This document shows, piece after piece, positions 36,097 to 45,022 of a DNA stretch of 64,000 nt (positions are counted from its first letter, which is position 1; each line of letters starts with the position of its first letter). Origin of the DNA: Aromatoleum petrolei. Its GTDB lineage: Bacteria > Pseudomonadota > Gammaproteobacteria > Burkholderiales > Rhodocyclaceae. Location of the stretch: positions 4,844,501 through 4,908,500 of the forward strand of contig NZ_CP059560.1 in NCBI RefSeq assembly GCF_017894385.1, given 5' to 3'. The position numbers and the translations under genes are program-made. Below the pieces are notes generated by a model. The model was not told the DNA's origin. It searched no databases and worked only from the letters and a program-made list of their open reading frames with translations.

Positions 36097-36118
36097 ACTG
36101 CGCCCGAATGGGCGCAGT
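36097..36118 (+). terminator. Hairpin between etfA and the acyl-CoA dehydrogenase gene
   Basis: ACTGCGCCC (36097-36105), GAAT loop, GGGCGCAGT (36110-36118), followed by only TTTC. The stem is 9 bp and perfect. It may end part of the etfBA transcripts or act as an RNA-stabilising element that lets etfBA be expressed above the dehydrogenase gene. Confidence 0.55.
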
Positions 36119-36150
36119 TTCACAATAAGCAGGTCTCGGGAGAAGAACAC

Positions 36151-37947
36151 ATGAGTCAATACACTGCGCCGATCCGCGACATGCAGTTCGTCATGCGTGA
36201 GCTGGCCGGCCTCGACGAAGTCGCGAAATTGCCCGGCTGCGAGGAAGTGTCCGCGGATCTGGTGGACGCGATCCTCGATGAGGCGAACAAGTTCGCCAGT
36301 GGCGTCCTCGCGCCCCTGAACCGGACTGGCGACCAGGAAGGTGCCAGATGGGACAAGGGCGAGGTCCGCACCGCGCCGGGCTGGAAGGAAGCCTACAAGC
36401 AGTTTGCCGAAGCCGGCTGGACCGCTCTTGCGTGCGAACCCGAATTCGGCGGCCAGGGGCTTCCCAAGCTTGTCGCGACCGCAGTGATGGAAATGTGGAA
36501 GGCCTCGAACATGGCCTTTTCCCTGTGCCCGATGCTGACCAGCGGCGCGATCGAAGCGGTCACGCTCAGTGGCACCGACGAACAGAAGGCAGCGTATCTG
36601 CCGAAGATGGTGAGCGGCGAATGGACCGGCACCATGAACCTGACCGAACCGCAGGCCGGTTCCGACCTCGCGGCGGTGCGCACGCGCGCCGAACCGCAGC
36701 CTGACGGCACCTACAGGATTTTCGGCCAGAAGATCTTCATCACTTACGGCGAACACGACATGACGGACAACATCGTCCACCTCGTGCTCGCCCGCCTGCC
36801 GGACGCCCCGGAAGGCGTGAAGGGCATCTCGCTCTTCGTCGTGCCGAAGTTCCTGCTCAACGCAGACGGCACGCCCGGTGCACGTAACGACGTCCACTGC
36901 GTGTCGATCGAACACAAGCTGGGCATTCATGCCAGCCCGACCTGCGTGCTCGCATTCGGCGACCACGGTGGCGCGATCGGTACCCTTGTCGGCGAGGAGA
37001 ACCGCGGCCTCGAGTACATGTTCATCATGATGAACGAAGCGCGCTTCGCCGTCGGCATGGAAGGCGTGGCCCTGTCCGAGCGTGCCTACCAGCATGCGCT
37101 GGCCTATGCCAAGGATCGCGTGCAGGGCACAGAGATGGGCGTGCGCGGCGGCCCGAAGGTGTCGATCATCCATCACCCCGATGTGCGCCGCATGCTGATG
37201 TCCATGAAGTCGCAGACCGAGGCCATGCGCGCGCTGGCCTACGTCGTGGCAGCGGCGAACGACGCAGCGCATCGCGATCCGGACGCCGCGGTGCGCGCGG
37301 AAAACCAGGCTTTCGTCGACCTCATGATCCCAGTCGTGAAGGGCTGGTCGACCGAGAACTCGATCGACATCGCGTCGACCGGCGTGCAGGTGCACGGCGG
37401 CATGGGCTTCATCGAGGAGACCGGTGCGGCGCAGCACCTGCGCGATTCGCGCATCACGACGATCTACGAGGGCACGACCGCGATCCAGGCGAACGACCTC
37501 ATCGGCCGCAAGACGGCGCGCGAAGGCGGGGTGACCATCAAGGCCCTGATCGCGGAGATGCGCGGCGTGCTCCCCCTGCTCGCCGAAAGGGGTAGCGACG
37601 AGTCGTTCGTGGCGATCGGCAAGTCCCTCGAGTCGGGCATCGCCGCACTGGAAGCCGCGGTCGAGTATGTGCTCGCCACCTACGGCAAGGACATCAAGGC
37701 CGCTTCCGTGGGCTCGGTGCCTTTCCTCAAGCTTCTCGGCATCGTTGCGGGCGGCTGGCTCATGGCGCGTGCCGCGCTGGTGTCGTCGCAGCGCATCGCC
37801 GAAGGCTCCTCGGACGAGTTCTACAAGACCAAGATCGTCACCTCGCGCTTTTACGCCGACCACGTCCTGCCGCAGGCGCAGGCGCTGTCCTACACGGTCG
37901 TGAATGGCGCCGCGGGTGCGCTGGCGCTCGACGAAGCGCAGTTCTGA
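36151..37947 (+). CDS. Acyl-CoA dehydrogenase, long (about 600-residue) subfamily
   Basis: A 598-residue FAD enzyme with the acyl-CoA dehydrogenase fold plus an extra C-terminal domain, as in the FadE5/DmdC-like long subfamily. Seen in order: N-terminal helical domain, NLTEPQAGSDLAAVRT in the middle domain, GEENRGLEYMF, and the catalytic base Glu440 in TIYEGTTAIQANDL. The last 130 residues are the subfamily extension. Its substrate cannot be fixed from sequence. It lies 86 bases after etfA on the same strand and ends at a strong bidirectional terminator. Confidence 0.93.
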   Translation: MSQYTAPIRDMQFVMRELAGLDEVAKLPGCEEVSADLVDAILDEANKFASGVLAPLNRTGDQEGARWDKGEVRTAPGWKEAYKQFAEAGWTALACEPEFGGQGLPKLVATAVMEMWKASNMAFSLCPMLTSGAIEAVTLSGTDEQKAAYLPKMVSGEWTGTMNLTEPQAGSDLAAVRTRAEPQPDGTYRIFGQKIFITYGEHDMTDNIVHLVLARLPDAPEGVKGISLFVVPKFLLNADGTPGARNDVHCVSIEHKLGIHASPTCVLAFGDHGGAIGTLVGEENRGLEYMFIMMNEARFAVGMEGVALSERAYQHALAYAKDRVQGTEMGVRGGPKVSIIHHPDVRRMLMSMKSQTEAMRALAYVVAAANDAAHRDPDAAVRAENQAFVDLMIPVVKGWSTENSIDIASTGVQVHGGMGFIEETGAAQHLRDSRITTIYEGTTAIQANDLIGRKTAREGGVTIKALIAEMRGVLPLLAERGSDESFVAIGKSLESGIAALEAAVEYVLATYGKDIKAASVGSVPFLKLLGIVAGGWLMARAALVSSQRIAEGSSDEFYKTKIVTSRFYADHVLPQAQALSYTVVNGAAGALALDEAQF

Positions 37948-38007
37948 CGACGCAGCGGAGGAGGGTGACAGCCCTCCTTCGCGTGTTTCGGGATGAAGTG
38001 ATGCAAA

Positions 38008-38041
38008 AAAGGGCCGCCCCGATCACTCGGGGCGGCCCTTT
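38008..38041. terminator. Bidirectional Rho-independent terminator
   Basis: GGGCCGCCCCGA (38011-38022), TCAC loop, TCGGGGCGGCCC (38027-38038), flanked by As before and TTT after. It serves the convergent acyl-CoA dehydrogenase gene (plus) and the ppi-type gene (minus, whose stop is at 38061); six As at 38005-38010 give a T-tract on the minus strand. Confidence 0.9.
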
Positions 38042-38060
38042 GCGTTTCAGCTCGGGATGC

Positions 38061-38846
38061 TTACTGGACTTTCGCCTTGGCGCGCAGATCCATGATGTGC
38101 TTCTCGATCTTCTGCTGTTGCAGGCGCTGCTCCAGCTGCGGCTTCACTTCCTCGAAGTCGGGTGCCTTCAGGTCGCGCACGTCGTCGAGCTGGATCACGT
38201 GATAGCCGAAGTCGCTCTTGACCGGCGTCTCGCTGTACTTGCCCTTCTCGAGCTTGACCATGGCATCGGAGAACGGTTTCACGAACATGCCCGGATTGCT
38301 CCAGCCGAGGTCCCCGCCGTTGTCCTTGGAGCCGGGGTCCTTGGACTGCTTGGCCAGCGCGTCGAACTTCTCTCCGGCCTTCAGCTTCGCGATGATCGCC
38401 TTGGCTTCGTCCTCGGTCTCGACCAGGACGTGGCGGGGCTTGTATTCCTTGGAGCCCATCTTGCTCTTGACGCTGTCGTATTCCTTCTTCAGGTCGGCGT
38501 CAGTGATCGGGTTGGCCTTCACGTAGTCCTGAATATAGGCGCGCAGCAGCACGGCCTGGCGGGCGAGGTCCATCTGGGCCTGCACTTCGCTCTTCTTGTC
38601 GATACCCTTCTTTGCGGCCTCCTGGGCCAGAACTTCGCGGCGGATCAGTTCCTCGCGCACTGCGTCGCGGAGCTGCTGGTTGTCCGGAGCGCCCTGGGCA
38701 CGCTGCTCGTTGAACATCACGTCCGCGCGCGCCGCGGGGATTGCCGTGCCGTTCACCGTGGCGGCCGGGCCGGCCGCATGGGCTGCCTGGCCGATCAGGC
38801 CGGCCATGAGACAAAGAGCGAGACGGCTGGGAAAGCGAATCATCAA
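38061..38846 (-). CDS. Parvulin-type peptidyl-prolyl cis-trans isomerase, exported
   Basis: A 261-residue protein with a signal peptide ([19 protein letters not shown] then AAHAA, cleavage near residue 25), an N-terminal chaperone-like helical part and a parvulin domain (about residues 130-225; YKPRHVLVETEDEAKAII and DLGWSNPGMFVKPFSDAM). It should act on outer-membrane protein folding in the periplasm, like PpiC/SurA relatives. A Gln/Lys-rich tail ends the protein. The start overlaps the bolA stop, so the two are coupled. Confidence 0.9.
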   Translation of the reverse strand: MMIRFPSRLALCLMAGLIGQAAHAAGPAATVNGTAIPAARADVMFNEQRAQGAPDNQQLRDAVREELIRREVLAQEAAKKGIDKKSEVQAQMDLARQAVLLRAYIQDYVKANPITDADLKKEYDSVKSKMGSKEYKPRHVLVETEDEAKAIIAKLKAGEKFDALAKQSKDPGSKDNGGDLGWSNPGMFVKPFSDAMVKLEKGKYSETPVKSDFGYHVIQLDDVRDLKAPDFEEVKPQLEQRLQQQKIEKHIMDLRAKAKVQ

Positions 38847-39133
38847 AGTTCCTTTCTGGTGGGTTGAGTGTTGGCCTCTTCGGCCGTCAGGGCGCGAATG
38901 GCGAGGGCATGGATGCGGGTGCGCATCAGCTCGCCCAGCGCGCCGTATATGAGTCGGTGGCGTGCCACCGTATTCTTGCCGATAAATGCGTCCGACACCA
39001 TCGTCATGCGGTAGTGTCCTCCGCCGCCTTTCGCGCCGGCATGTCCGGCGTGCAGGGCACTTTCGTCCTCGATCTCGATCGAGAGTGGATTCAGCGGCGC
39101 GAGCCGGTTCCTGATCTCGTCAATCACGCTCAC
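38843..39133 (-). CDS. BolA-family protein
   Basis: A 96-residue BolA protein with the class II-like KH-type fold: the helix [14 protein letters not shown], the metal-site loop [21 protein letters not shown] (only partly quoted: [14 protein letters not shown]), and the [13 protein letters not shown] helix near residue 65. Class II BolA proteins cooperate with monothiol glutaredoxins in iron-sulfur trafficking. It overlaps the YciI gene and the ppi gene by four bases each. Confidence 0.9.
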   Translation of the reverse strand: MSVIDEIRNRLAPLNPLSIEIEDESALHAGHAGAKGGGGHYRMTMVSDAFIGKNTVARHRLIYGALGELMRTRIHALAIRALTAEEANTQPTRKEL

Positions 39134-39429
39134 GGCAGGACCTTCTTGTACGGGCGGACGCTGGTGCGGGCGAACACGCCATTCGCGACGTAGGGGTCTG
39201 CTGCGAGCCAGGCTTCGGCTTCGGCCTGCGAGGGGAATTCGGCGATCACGAGGCTGCCGAAGAAGCCGGCCGGGCCGGGGTCTGGCGAGTCGATCGCGGG
39301 CATCGGCCCGGCGACAACGAGTCGTCCCTCGTCACGGAGCTTCTCGAGGCGTGCGAGGTGTGCGGGGCGCACGGCCATGCGGACGTCGAGTTGGCCCGGG
39401 GCGTCTTCGCCCGTCAGCACGTAAAGCAT
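39130..39429 (-). CDS. YciI-family protein
   Basis: A 99-residue YciI-like dimeric alpha/beta-barrel protein. It shows the family core [22 protein letters not shown] and [23 protein letters not shown]. The catalytic His-Asp pair of the family is suggested by RPAHLARL and DPY, but no reaction is established. The start overlaps the yciB stop (ATGA) and the stop overlaps bolA, so it sits in one operon with yciB and bolA, an order seen in many betaproteobacteria. Confidence 0.88.
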   Translation of the reverse strand: MLYVLTGEDAPGQLDVRMAVRPAHLARLEKLRDEGRLVVAGPMPAIDSPDPGPAGFFGSLVIAEFPSQAEAEAWLAADPYVANGVFARTSVRPYKKVLP

Positions 39430-40037
39430 CAGCTGGTTTCCTCCTGGATGTGTTTGGAGAGGTAGAGGCCCTGTGCCAGGACAAACAGTAGCATCAGGCC
39501 CATTCCGCCGAAGAGCTTGAAGTTGACCCAGGCCTCTTCGGAAAAGTTGTAGGCGACGTAAAGGTTGAGGACGCCCATGCTGATGAAGAACGCCGTCCAG
39601 GCATGGCTGAGGCGCCCCCATACCGGCTCGGGCAGGCGTACCTGCGCTTCGAGCATCTTGCGGATCAGGTTGCGCCGGAACAGCAGTTCCGAGCCCGCCA
39701 GCGTAATGCCGAACAGCCAGTACAGCGCGGTCGGTTTCCACTTGATGAAGGTGGGGTTGTGGAAGAACAGCGTTGCGCCGCCGAACACGACGATGATCGC
39801 CAGACTGACCCATAGCATCGTGTCGACTTTGCGGTGCCTGAACCATACCCAGCCGATCTGGCCGATCGTGGCGAGGATTGCGACCGCCGTTGCTATGAGG
39901 ATCGGTGCCTGTGCAGTCTCGATGCCGTTGCCGAGAATCCTGCTGGCGAGTTCGTGCGCCGCAGCCGGATCGTGTCCTGCGAACTTGTAGGCGGCAAAGA
40001 AAAGGATGACGGGAAGCAGGTCGAAAAGAATCTTCAT
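39429..40037 (-). CDS. yciB: Inner-membrane septation protein A (YciB/IspZ)
   Basis: A 202-residue membrane protein with five or six helices. The start [17 protein letters not shown] is diagnostic for the YciB family, as are [11 protein letters not shown] and [18 protein letters not shown]. The protein affects cell-envelope and septum functions; mechanism is unknown. It lies 41 bases after envZ on the same strand, so transcription may continue from ompR-envZ. Confidence 0.93.
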   Translation of the reverse strand: MKILFDLLPVILFFAAYKFAGHDPAAAHELASRILGNGIETAQAPILIATAVAILATIGQIGWVWFRHRKVDTMLWVSLAIIVVFGGATLFFHNPTFIKWKPTALYWLFGITLAGSELLFRRNLIRKMLEAQVRLPEPVWGRLSHAWTAFFISMGVLNLYVAYNFSEEAWVNFKLFGGMGLMLLFVLAQGLYLSKHIQEETS

Positions 40038-40078
40038 GCGCGGGGATTATAGCGAGTCGGCGCTGCAAGCGGTTCGCT

Positions 40079-41530
40079 CTACTCGCTTCCAGCCTCGCTG
40101 CCGGCGGCGAGCATTCTCCCGCGTCTGGGTCCTTCGAGCGGCAGGTGGATGACGGCGCGCAGGCCGCCGCCGCTCCGGGCACGCAGTTCGAGACGGCCCT
40201 CGTGGGAGGCGACGATGCGTTCGACGATCGCGAGGCCGAGGCCTGCGCCCTTGGTATTCGAGCGGGCCGTCTCGAGGCGGGTGAATGGATGGCGCATGCG
40301 GTCCATGTCCGCCTCGGGAATGCCCGGGCCACGGTCGGCAACCTCGATCAGGGCTTCGTCGCCGCGGCTCGAGAGGATGAGGCCGATCGGGCTTTCCTCG
40401 CCCGCATAGCGCACGGCATTGTCGATCAGGTTGCGGACCGCGCGCCGAAGCGGCAGGGTGCGCACGGGTGCGGAGAGGCTTGGCGGCGTGTCGAGGTGCA
40501 CCTTGATGCCGCGCAGCCGATAGGGTTCGGCGATGTCGGCGAGCAGGCCGACGAGGTCTTCAAGCTGGAGGGGCTCCTGCGGCTCGCCGCGGCCGAAATC
40601 GAGGAACTGGCCGATGATGCGGTCCATCTCCTCGACGTCGGTGACCATCGCTCGGACATCGGTTTCGGGGGCGCCGGACATCTCGATGCCGAGCCGCAGG
40701 CGTGCAAGGGGAGTGCGCAGGTCATGCGAAACACCGGCGAGGATCAGGGCGCGGTCGGCGTCGGTGCGGGCGAGGTCGCCGGCCATCTGGTTGAATGCCC
40801 GTGCAACGGTGGCGATCTCCAGCGGCCCGTTCTCGGGCAGGTGCGGCGGGGTGCGCCCGCTGCCGACGACGCGTGCCGAGCGAGCCAGGTTGCGCAGCGG
40901 GACGCCGATGCGCGAAACGATCATGTAGGCACCGATCAGCGCGGCGAGGAGCGCGCCGCCGCCCCATACGAGCCATTCCAGGGCGCCGGTCTGCTCCAGC
41001 CGTTCCGACGGGAGCATCAGCCAGAAGTCCTGTTCGTCGTCGGGGTCGAGACGGAAACTCACCCAGAAACCGTCCAGCGCCTTCCAGCGCGAGGCGAATC
41101 GGGTGTGGGTGCCGAGTTGGCGGCGGACCTCGTCAGTCAGCAGCCGCATGCCGCGGGTGTTGGGCAGTGGCTCGAGCTCGTCGCTTGGTTCGGCCGGGTA
41201 AATGCGCATGCCTTCCAGCGCGGCGAGTTCGATCAGCAGTTCGGTGCGCCGCTCGACTTCGGCATTGATGAGCGCCGCGCGCGTGAGGTTCACCACGCTG
41301 GCGACCATCTGCGCAAGGCGGCGTGCGCGCGCCGGCTCCTCGAAATGGCTGAAGATCTGCGACCAGGTCGCGAGCGCGAGGGTAAGGAGCAGGGCAATAA
41401 GGAAGAAGGTCTGCCACAGGAGCGTGCGCGGCAGGAGCCGCGCGATGCGCGACTCCTGGCCGGGGGCCGCCGAAGCCTCCCCCGCTTCCGACACGGACAG
41501 CTCAGGCTTCGTTGGCAGGCTTCGATTCAT
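40079..41530 (-). CDS. envZ: EnvZ-like sensor histidine kinase
   Basis: A 483-residue osmosensor-type kinase. Two membrane helices (about residues 37-57 and 187-207) flank a periplasmic domain; HAMP follows, then HisKA with phospho-acceptor His269 ([15 protein letters not shown]) and an HATPase with [11 protein letters not shown] and [11 protein letters not shown]-terminal extension of about 30 residues is Ser/Glu-rich. The start overlaps ompR by 29 bases, so the pair is coupled. It should phosphorylate OmpR. Confidence 0.93.
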   Translation of the reverse strand: MNRSLPTKPELSVSEAGEASAAPGQESRIARLLPRTLLWQTFFLIALLLTLALATWSQIFSHFEEPARARRLAQMVASVVNLTRAALINAEVERRTELLIELAALEGMRIYPAEPSDELEPLPNTRGMRLLTDEVRRQLGTHTRFASRWKALDGFWVSFRLDPDDEQDFWLMLPSERLEQTGALEWLVWGGGALLAALIGAYMIVSRIGVPLRNLARSARVVGSGRTPPHLPENGPLEIATVARAFNQMAGDLARTDADRALILAGVSHDLRTPLARLRLGIEMSGAPETDVRAMVTDVEEMDRIIGQFLDFGRGEPQEPLQLEDLVGLLADIAEPYRLRGIKVHLDTPPSLSAPVRTLPLRRAVRNLIDNAVRYAGEESPIGLILSSRGDEALIEVADRGPGIPEADMDRMRHPFTRLETARSNTKGAGLGLAIVERIVASHEGRLELRARSGGGLRAVIHLPLEGPRRGRMLAAGSEAGSE

Positions 41531-42239
41531 CCGGCACGAATACGTATCCGAAGCCCCACACAGTCTGGATGTAGCGCGGTTTGGCGGGGTCTTCCTCGAC
41601 GAGCTTGCGCAGGCGGCTCACCTGCACGTCGATCGCGCGGTCGAAGACCCCGTATTCACGGCCTCGCGCCAGTTCCATGAGCTTGTCGCGGGACAGCGGC
41701 TGGCGCGGATGCTGGAGCAGGACCTTGAGCAGGGAGAACTCGCCGGTGGTCAGCGAGATCTCCTCGCCGTCGCGAACGAGCGAACGCACGCCGAGGTTGA
41801 CCTGCACGTTGCCGAACTTGACGACTTCATCCTCGATCGTCGGCGCTCCGGGCAGCGTCGGCGGTTGCCGGCGCATCACCGCGTGGATGCGGGCGACGAG
41901 CTCGCGCGGATTGAACGGCTTGGCGAGGTAGTCGTCGGCGCCCATCTCTAGGCCGATGATGCGGTCGACGTCGTCGCCTTTGGCCGTGAGCATGATGATG
42001 GGGATGGCGTTCTGGTCGCCCCGCAGGCGGCGACAGATGGCGAGACCGTCTTCGCCGGGAAGCATCAGGTCCAGCACCATCACGTCGTAATGCTCGCGGT
42101 GCAGGGCACGATCCATGGACGCAGCGTCCACGACGGCCTTGACGGTGAAGCCCTGTTCCTGGAGGTAACGCGACAACAGTTCGCGGAGGCGAGCGTCGTC
42201 GTCGACCAGCAATACTCGATATCGGATCTTGGTGTTCAT
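41502..42239 (-). CDS. ompR: OmpR-like response regulator
   Basis: A 245-residue response regulator. The receiver has the acidic pair at residues 13-15 (VDDD), phospho-acceptor Asp57 (MVLDLMLPGEDGL) and Lys in LTAKGDD; a winged-helix DNA-binding domain follows (RGREYGVFDRAIDVQVSRLRKLVEEDP and IQTVWGFGYVF, each shown in part). It controls outer-membrane porins and envelope genes in relatives. The tandem GGGTAAC GGGTAAC repeat 57-71 bases upstream (42297-42310) may be its own site. Confidence 0.94.
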   Translation of the reverse strand: MNTKIRYRVLLVDDDARLRELLSRYLQEQGFTVKAVVDAASMDRALHREHYDVMVLDLMLPGEDGLAICRRLRGDQNAIPIIMLTAKGDDVDRIIGLEMGADDYLAKPFNPRELVARIHAVMRRQPPTLPGAPTIEDEVVKFGNVQVNLGVRSLVRDGEEISLTTGEFSLLKVLLQHPRQPLSRDKLMELARGREYGVFDRAIDVQVSRLRKLVEEDPAKPRYIQTVWGFGYVFVPDESKPANEA

Positions 42240-42296
42240 GGTGCGAATCCTATCCGGTTACATTTTCGCGTGCCAGCGCCGGACCCGAAGATTGGC

Positions 42297-42310
42297 GGGT
42301 AACGGGTAAC
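42297..42310. repeat. Tandem heptamer upstream of ompR
   Basis: GGGTAAC occurs twice in direct tandem at 42297-42303 and 42304-42310, and a further GGTTAC lies at 42256-42261. Direct repeats are how OmpR-type regulators bind DNA, so this could be an autoregulatory site. It lies in the divergent region before a small exported-protein gene. No experiment is implied. Confidence 0.3.
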
Positions 42311-42450
42311 GTTTCGTAAGGGCTTGGGAAATACGCAACACGCCCTTACACGTTGGCCTCTAAATCTTCCTCCGAGAGCGCCGTAAATACCAATACAAGG
42401 GTATGGTTTCATCGTCCGAAAGTGCAATGCCTACTCCGCCCGCAGCGATC

Positions 42451-42834
42451 ATGGAAAACAGCAGTTCAACTTCCTGTACGGCATGTTCACCCTGTGACCG
42501 CGGGTCGCAGGGGCAACAAGCTCGACGTCGGGCGACGGGGATCCTGACTTTCCTGTTCGCCCTTGCGTCGACACTTGCTGCCGGCCCCGGCTTCGCTCGC
42601 GAAAGTCCGCCGTCGCACGCGGTCAAGGAAAGCGTAACGTCTCAAGGGCATGCAAGCACACGGGAGAAACGGCGCGCCGAGCTGCGCCGTGCGCTCATGA
42701 GCGGCCCTGAAGCCCCACGCCCTGTCGCGCCGGAGCCGCGACGACTGTCTCGCGAGCAGCGCGAGACACTCTACCAGGAGCTGCGGCAGGCGATGCGCGA
42801 TGCGGATCGCCCGCGCAGCGTGACGGAGCGCTGA
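42451..42834 (+). CDS. Small exported protein, unknown function
   Basis: A 127-residue protein that I do not recognise. An N-terminal Ser/Cys-rich stretch is followed by Arg residues and a hydrophobic segment (GILTFLFALASTLAAG) with an AGPGFARE-type cleavage site near residue 50, so it looks exported but with an unusually long n-region. The remainder is charged and helical (REKRRAELRRALM and LSREQRETLYQELRQAM). The ATG at 42403 could be used instead. It is divergent from ompR, which may control it. Confidence 0.6.
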   Translation: MENSSSTSCTACSPCDRGSQGQQARRRATGILTFLFALASTLAAGPGFARESPPSHAVKESVTSQGHASTREKRRAELRRALMSGPEAPRPVAPEPRRLSREQRETLYQELRQAMRDADRPRSVTER

Positions 42835-42918
42835 GCGGAGCTCGTCCGCGTTTCCGCGGCATGCATACCCGTTGCGGGCGCTGCGCAGATGGGCCGCTGC
42901 CGGTAAAATGGGCGGCTT

Positions 42919-43611
42919 ATGAAAATCCTCTCGATCGAGACCTCGTGCGAGCACGCGAGCGTCGCCCTGTTGTTCGACGGCGAGACCGTGGAACGAAGCC
43001 TGGAAGGGCATTCGAATCATTCCGAACGCCTGCTGCCCACCCTGAAGATGCTGCTGTCCGAGGCCGGGATTGCGCTGGGTGCGCTCGACGCGGTCGCGTT
43101 CGGGGCCGGGCCAGGAGCCTTTACGGGCTTACGCCTCGCGTGCGGGGTGGCGCAGGGACTGGCGATGGGGGCAGATCTCGGGGTCGCGCCGATCTGCAGC
43201 CTCGAGGCGCTGGCGTTGCAGGGTTCGGGGGATGACATCTATGTCGCGACCGATGCCCGCATGGGTGAGGTGTACTCGGCGGCCTGTCGGTTCGTCGGCG
43301 GACTCCCCGTCATGCTTGCCCCGCCGACGTGCTGCCCGCCCGAAATGCTGGCATTGCCTGCCGGAGGGCGGTGGACCGGAATCGGATCGGCCTTTGCAGT
43401 CTATGGCGATCGCATTCCGCGCGAGGTGCTCGATCGGCTGGACCCTTTGCAGGGGGGGGCAGTGCCGCGCGCGTCAGATGTCGCGAGACTGGCGATGCGC
43501 ATGGTCGAAGGCGGGATACTGGTCGCCGCCGATATCGCCGCGCCACTGTATGTGCGGGACAAGGTTGCGCTGACGACTGCCGAGCGCCTTGCGCGCGGAG
43601 GGCGGGCGTGA
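42919..43611 (+). CDS. tsaB: tRNA threonylcarbamoyladenosine biosynthesis protein TsaB
   Basis: A 230-residue TsaB, the ASKHA-fold partner of TsaD in t6A37 tRNA modification. The MKILSIETSCEHASVAL start, HSERLLPTLKMLL and the FGAGPGAFTGLRLACGVAQGL segment (in parts) are diagnostic. It overlaps rimI (GTGA), an order common in proteobacteria because RimI and TsaB are often co-encoded. Confidence 0.95.
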   Translation: MKILSIETSCEHASVALLFDGETVERSLEGHSNHSERLLPTLKMLLSEAGIALGALDAVAFGAGPGAFTGLRLACGVAQGLAMGADLGVAPICSLEALALQGSGDDIYVATDARMGEVYSAACRFVGGLPVMLAPPTCCPPEMLALPAGGRWTGIGSAFAVYGDRIPREVLDRLDPLQGGAVPRASDVARLAMRMVEGGILVAADIAAPLYVRDKVALTTAERLARGGRA

Positions 43612-44060
43612 GCGGGGGATTCGCCTTCGTGCCCATGACGGACGCGGATCTGCCGTGGGTGGTTGAGAACGAGCGCGAACTGCATGCGTTTCCGTGGAGC
43701 GAAGGCAATTTCGCGGATTCCCTGCGCGCGGGCTACAACTGCTGGGTGATGTGCAACGACGCAGGCCCGGTTGCCTATGCGGTGATGCTGACGGTGATAG
43801 ACGAGGCGCACCTCCTGAATATTAGCGTTACTCGGGGGGCACAGCGCAACGGCATTGGCGGGAAGTTGCTCGAACACCTGTTCTCCGTGGCACAGCAGAC
43901 GGGAGCGACGCAATTCTTCCTTGAGGTGCGCCCGTCCAATACGCCTGCACTTGCTTTGTATGAGGGGCGCGGATTCGTCGCGGTCGGGCGGAGAAAGGGC
44001 TATTACCCGGCGCTCGACGGCGGGCGGGAGGAGGCGATCGTGATGAGGCGCGAACTGTGA
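43608..44060 (+). CDS. rimI: Ribosomal protein S18 N-acetyltransferase RimI
   Basis: A 150-residue GNAT acetyltransferase that acetylates the N-terminus of S18 (and possibly others). The acetyl-CoA loop RGAQRNGIGGKLLEHL and the RPSNTPALALYEGRGF segment are clear. The start is GTG at 43608, overlapping the tsaB stop, and gives the family length. It overlaps the following uracil-DNA glycosylase gene at 44057 (GTGA again). Confidence 0.93.
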   Translation: MSGGFAFVPMTDADLPWVVENERELHAFPWSEGNFADSLRAGYNCWVMCNDAGPVAYAVMLTVIDEAHLLNISVTRGAQRNGIGGKLLEHLFSVAQQTGATQFFLEVRPSNTPALALYEGRGFVAVGRRKGYYPALDGGREEAIVMRREL

Positions 44061-44983
44061 GGCACGCGCGGCGCGATAGCGTGCTCCGCGAGATGGGCCT
44101 CGCTCCCGTGTGGCGATTGCGTGCAGGGCGCGCGGAGGAAAGTAGGGATCAGGGCGCGGACGGGGGGGCGACAGAACCCGTAGAGGCCTTGCCGGAGCCG
44201 GCGCCGGTCGCAACCGGTCCGGGTCGCGGCAGCGCGGCCTCGCCCCTGTCCGCGCCGCCCCAGACGGCGGCACTGTTGCCGGCACGTGAGGCGAATCGCG
44301 CGCGGGTGGCGCTTCCCCCCCGCGATCCGAAACCGCACCCGACGGCGGCTGCTGCTGTAGCACCATCCAGAGTGCGAAGGGCGGAGGTCGATCCTGCCCG
44401 GGCCGGCCGCATCGCGCGGATGGACTGGGACGAGCTGGAAGCCGATATGCGCGCCTGCGGGGCATGCCGCCTGTGCGAGAAGCGCAGGCAGGCGGTCCCC
44501 GGAGTGGGCGATCGCGGGGCTGAGTGGATGTTCGTCGGGGAGGGCCCCGGGTCCGAGGAGGATCAGCGCGGCGAGCCCTTCGTCGGTGTCGCGGGAAAGC
44601 TGCTCGATGCAATGCTGGCCGCAATCGGCCTCAAACGGGGCGAAAACGTCTATATCGCGAATGCGGTGAAATGCCGGCCGCCGCACAACCGCACGCCGCA
44701 GGCCGACGAGATCGCGACCTGCCACCCCTATCTGGCGCGCCAGATCGAGCTGGTGCGCCCGCGCATCCTCATCGCGCTTGGCCGCCCGGCGGCGCTTGCA
44801 TTGCTGGATGCGGAGATCAGCATCGGCGCGTCGCGTGGCCGGGTGTTTCATCGTGGAGATACGCCCGTGGTCGTGACCTATCATCCCGCATACCTGCTGC
44901 GGAACCAGGCCGACAAGACCAAGGCGTGGGAGGATCTTTGCTTTGCGCGCCGCCTGATGCAGGAGCTTGCCGGGCAGGCGTGA
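44057..44983 (+). CDS. Uracil-DNA glycosylase, iron-sulfur (family 4-like)
   Basis: A 308-residue glycosylase. The C-terminal 180 residues are a family 4 domain: CGACRLCEKRR with cluster cysteines, VGEGPGSEEDQRGEPFVG, NAVKCRPP, TCHPYLARQ and VVVTYHPAYLLRN. The N-terminal 120 residues include RRDSVLREMGLAPVWRLR, then a Pro/Ala-rich, probably disordered linker (about residues 40-118), which is a common feature in this lineage. Start GTG 44057 overlaps rimI. It removes uracil from DNA. Confidence 0.9.
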   Translation: MRHARRDSVLREMGLAPVWRLRAGRAEESRDQGADGGATEPVEALPEPAPVATGPGRGSAASPLSAPPQTAALLPAREANRARVALPPRDPKPHPTAAAAVAPSRVRRAEVDPARAGRIARMDWDELEADMRACGACRLCEKRRQAVPGVGDRGAEWMFVGEGPGSEEDQRGEPFVGVAGKLLDAMLAAIGLKRGENVYIANAVKCRPPHNRTPQADEIATCHPYLARQIELVRPRILIALGRPAALALLDAEISIGASRGRVFHRGDTPVVVTYHPAYLLRNQADKTKAWEDLCFARRLMQELAGQA

Positions 44984-45022
44984 GGCGAGCCGGGCGGGCC
45001 GCGAGGGCGGCCCGTGCCGGGG

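Noticed and set aside
36070..37863. A 597-codon minus-strand open frame
   Set aside because: Antisense to the acyl-CoA dehydrogenase gene over its whole length; no family match.
40145..41680. A 511-codon plus-strand open frame
   Set aside because: Antisense to envZ and ompR, which are both unambiguous.
42387..42404. ATACC-N8-GGTAT inverted repeat before the small exported protein
   Set aside because: The arms are only 5 bp and it overlaps an alternative start codon; chance is a sufficient explanation.
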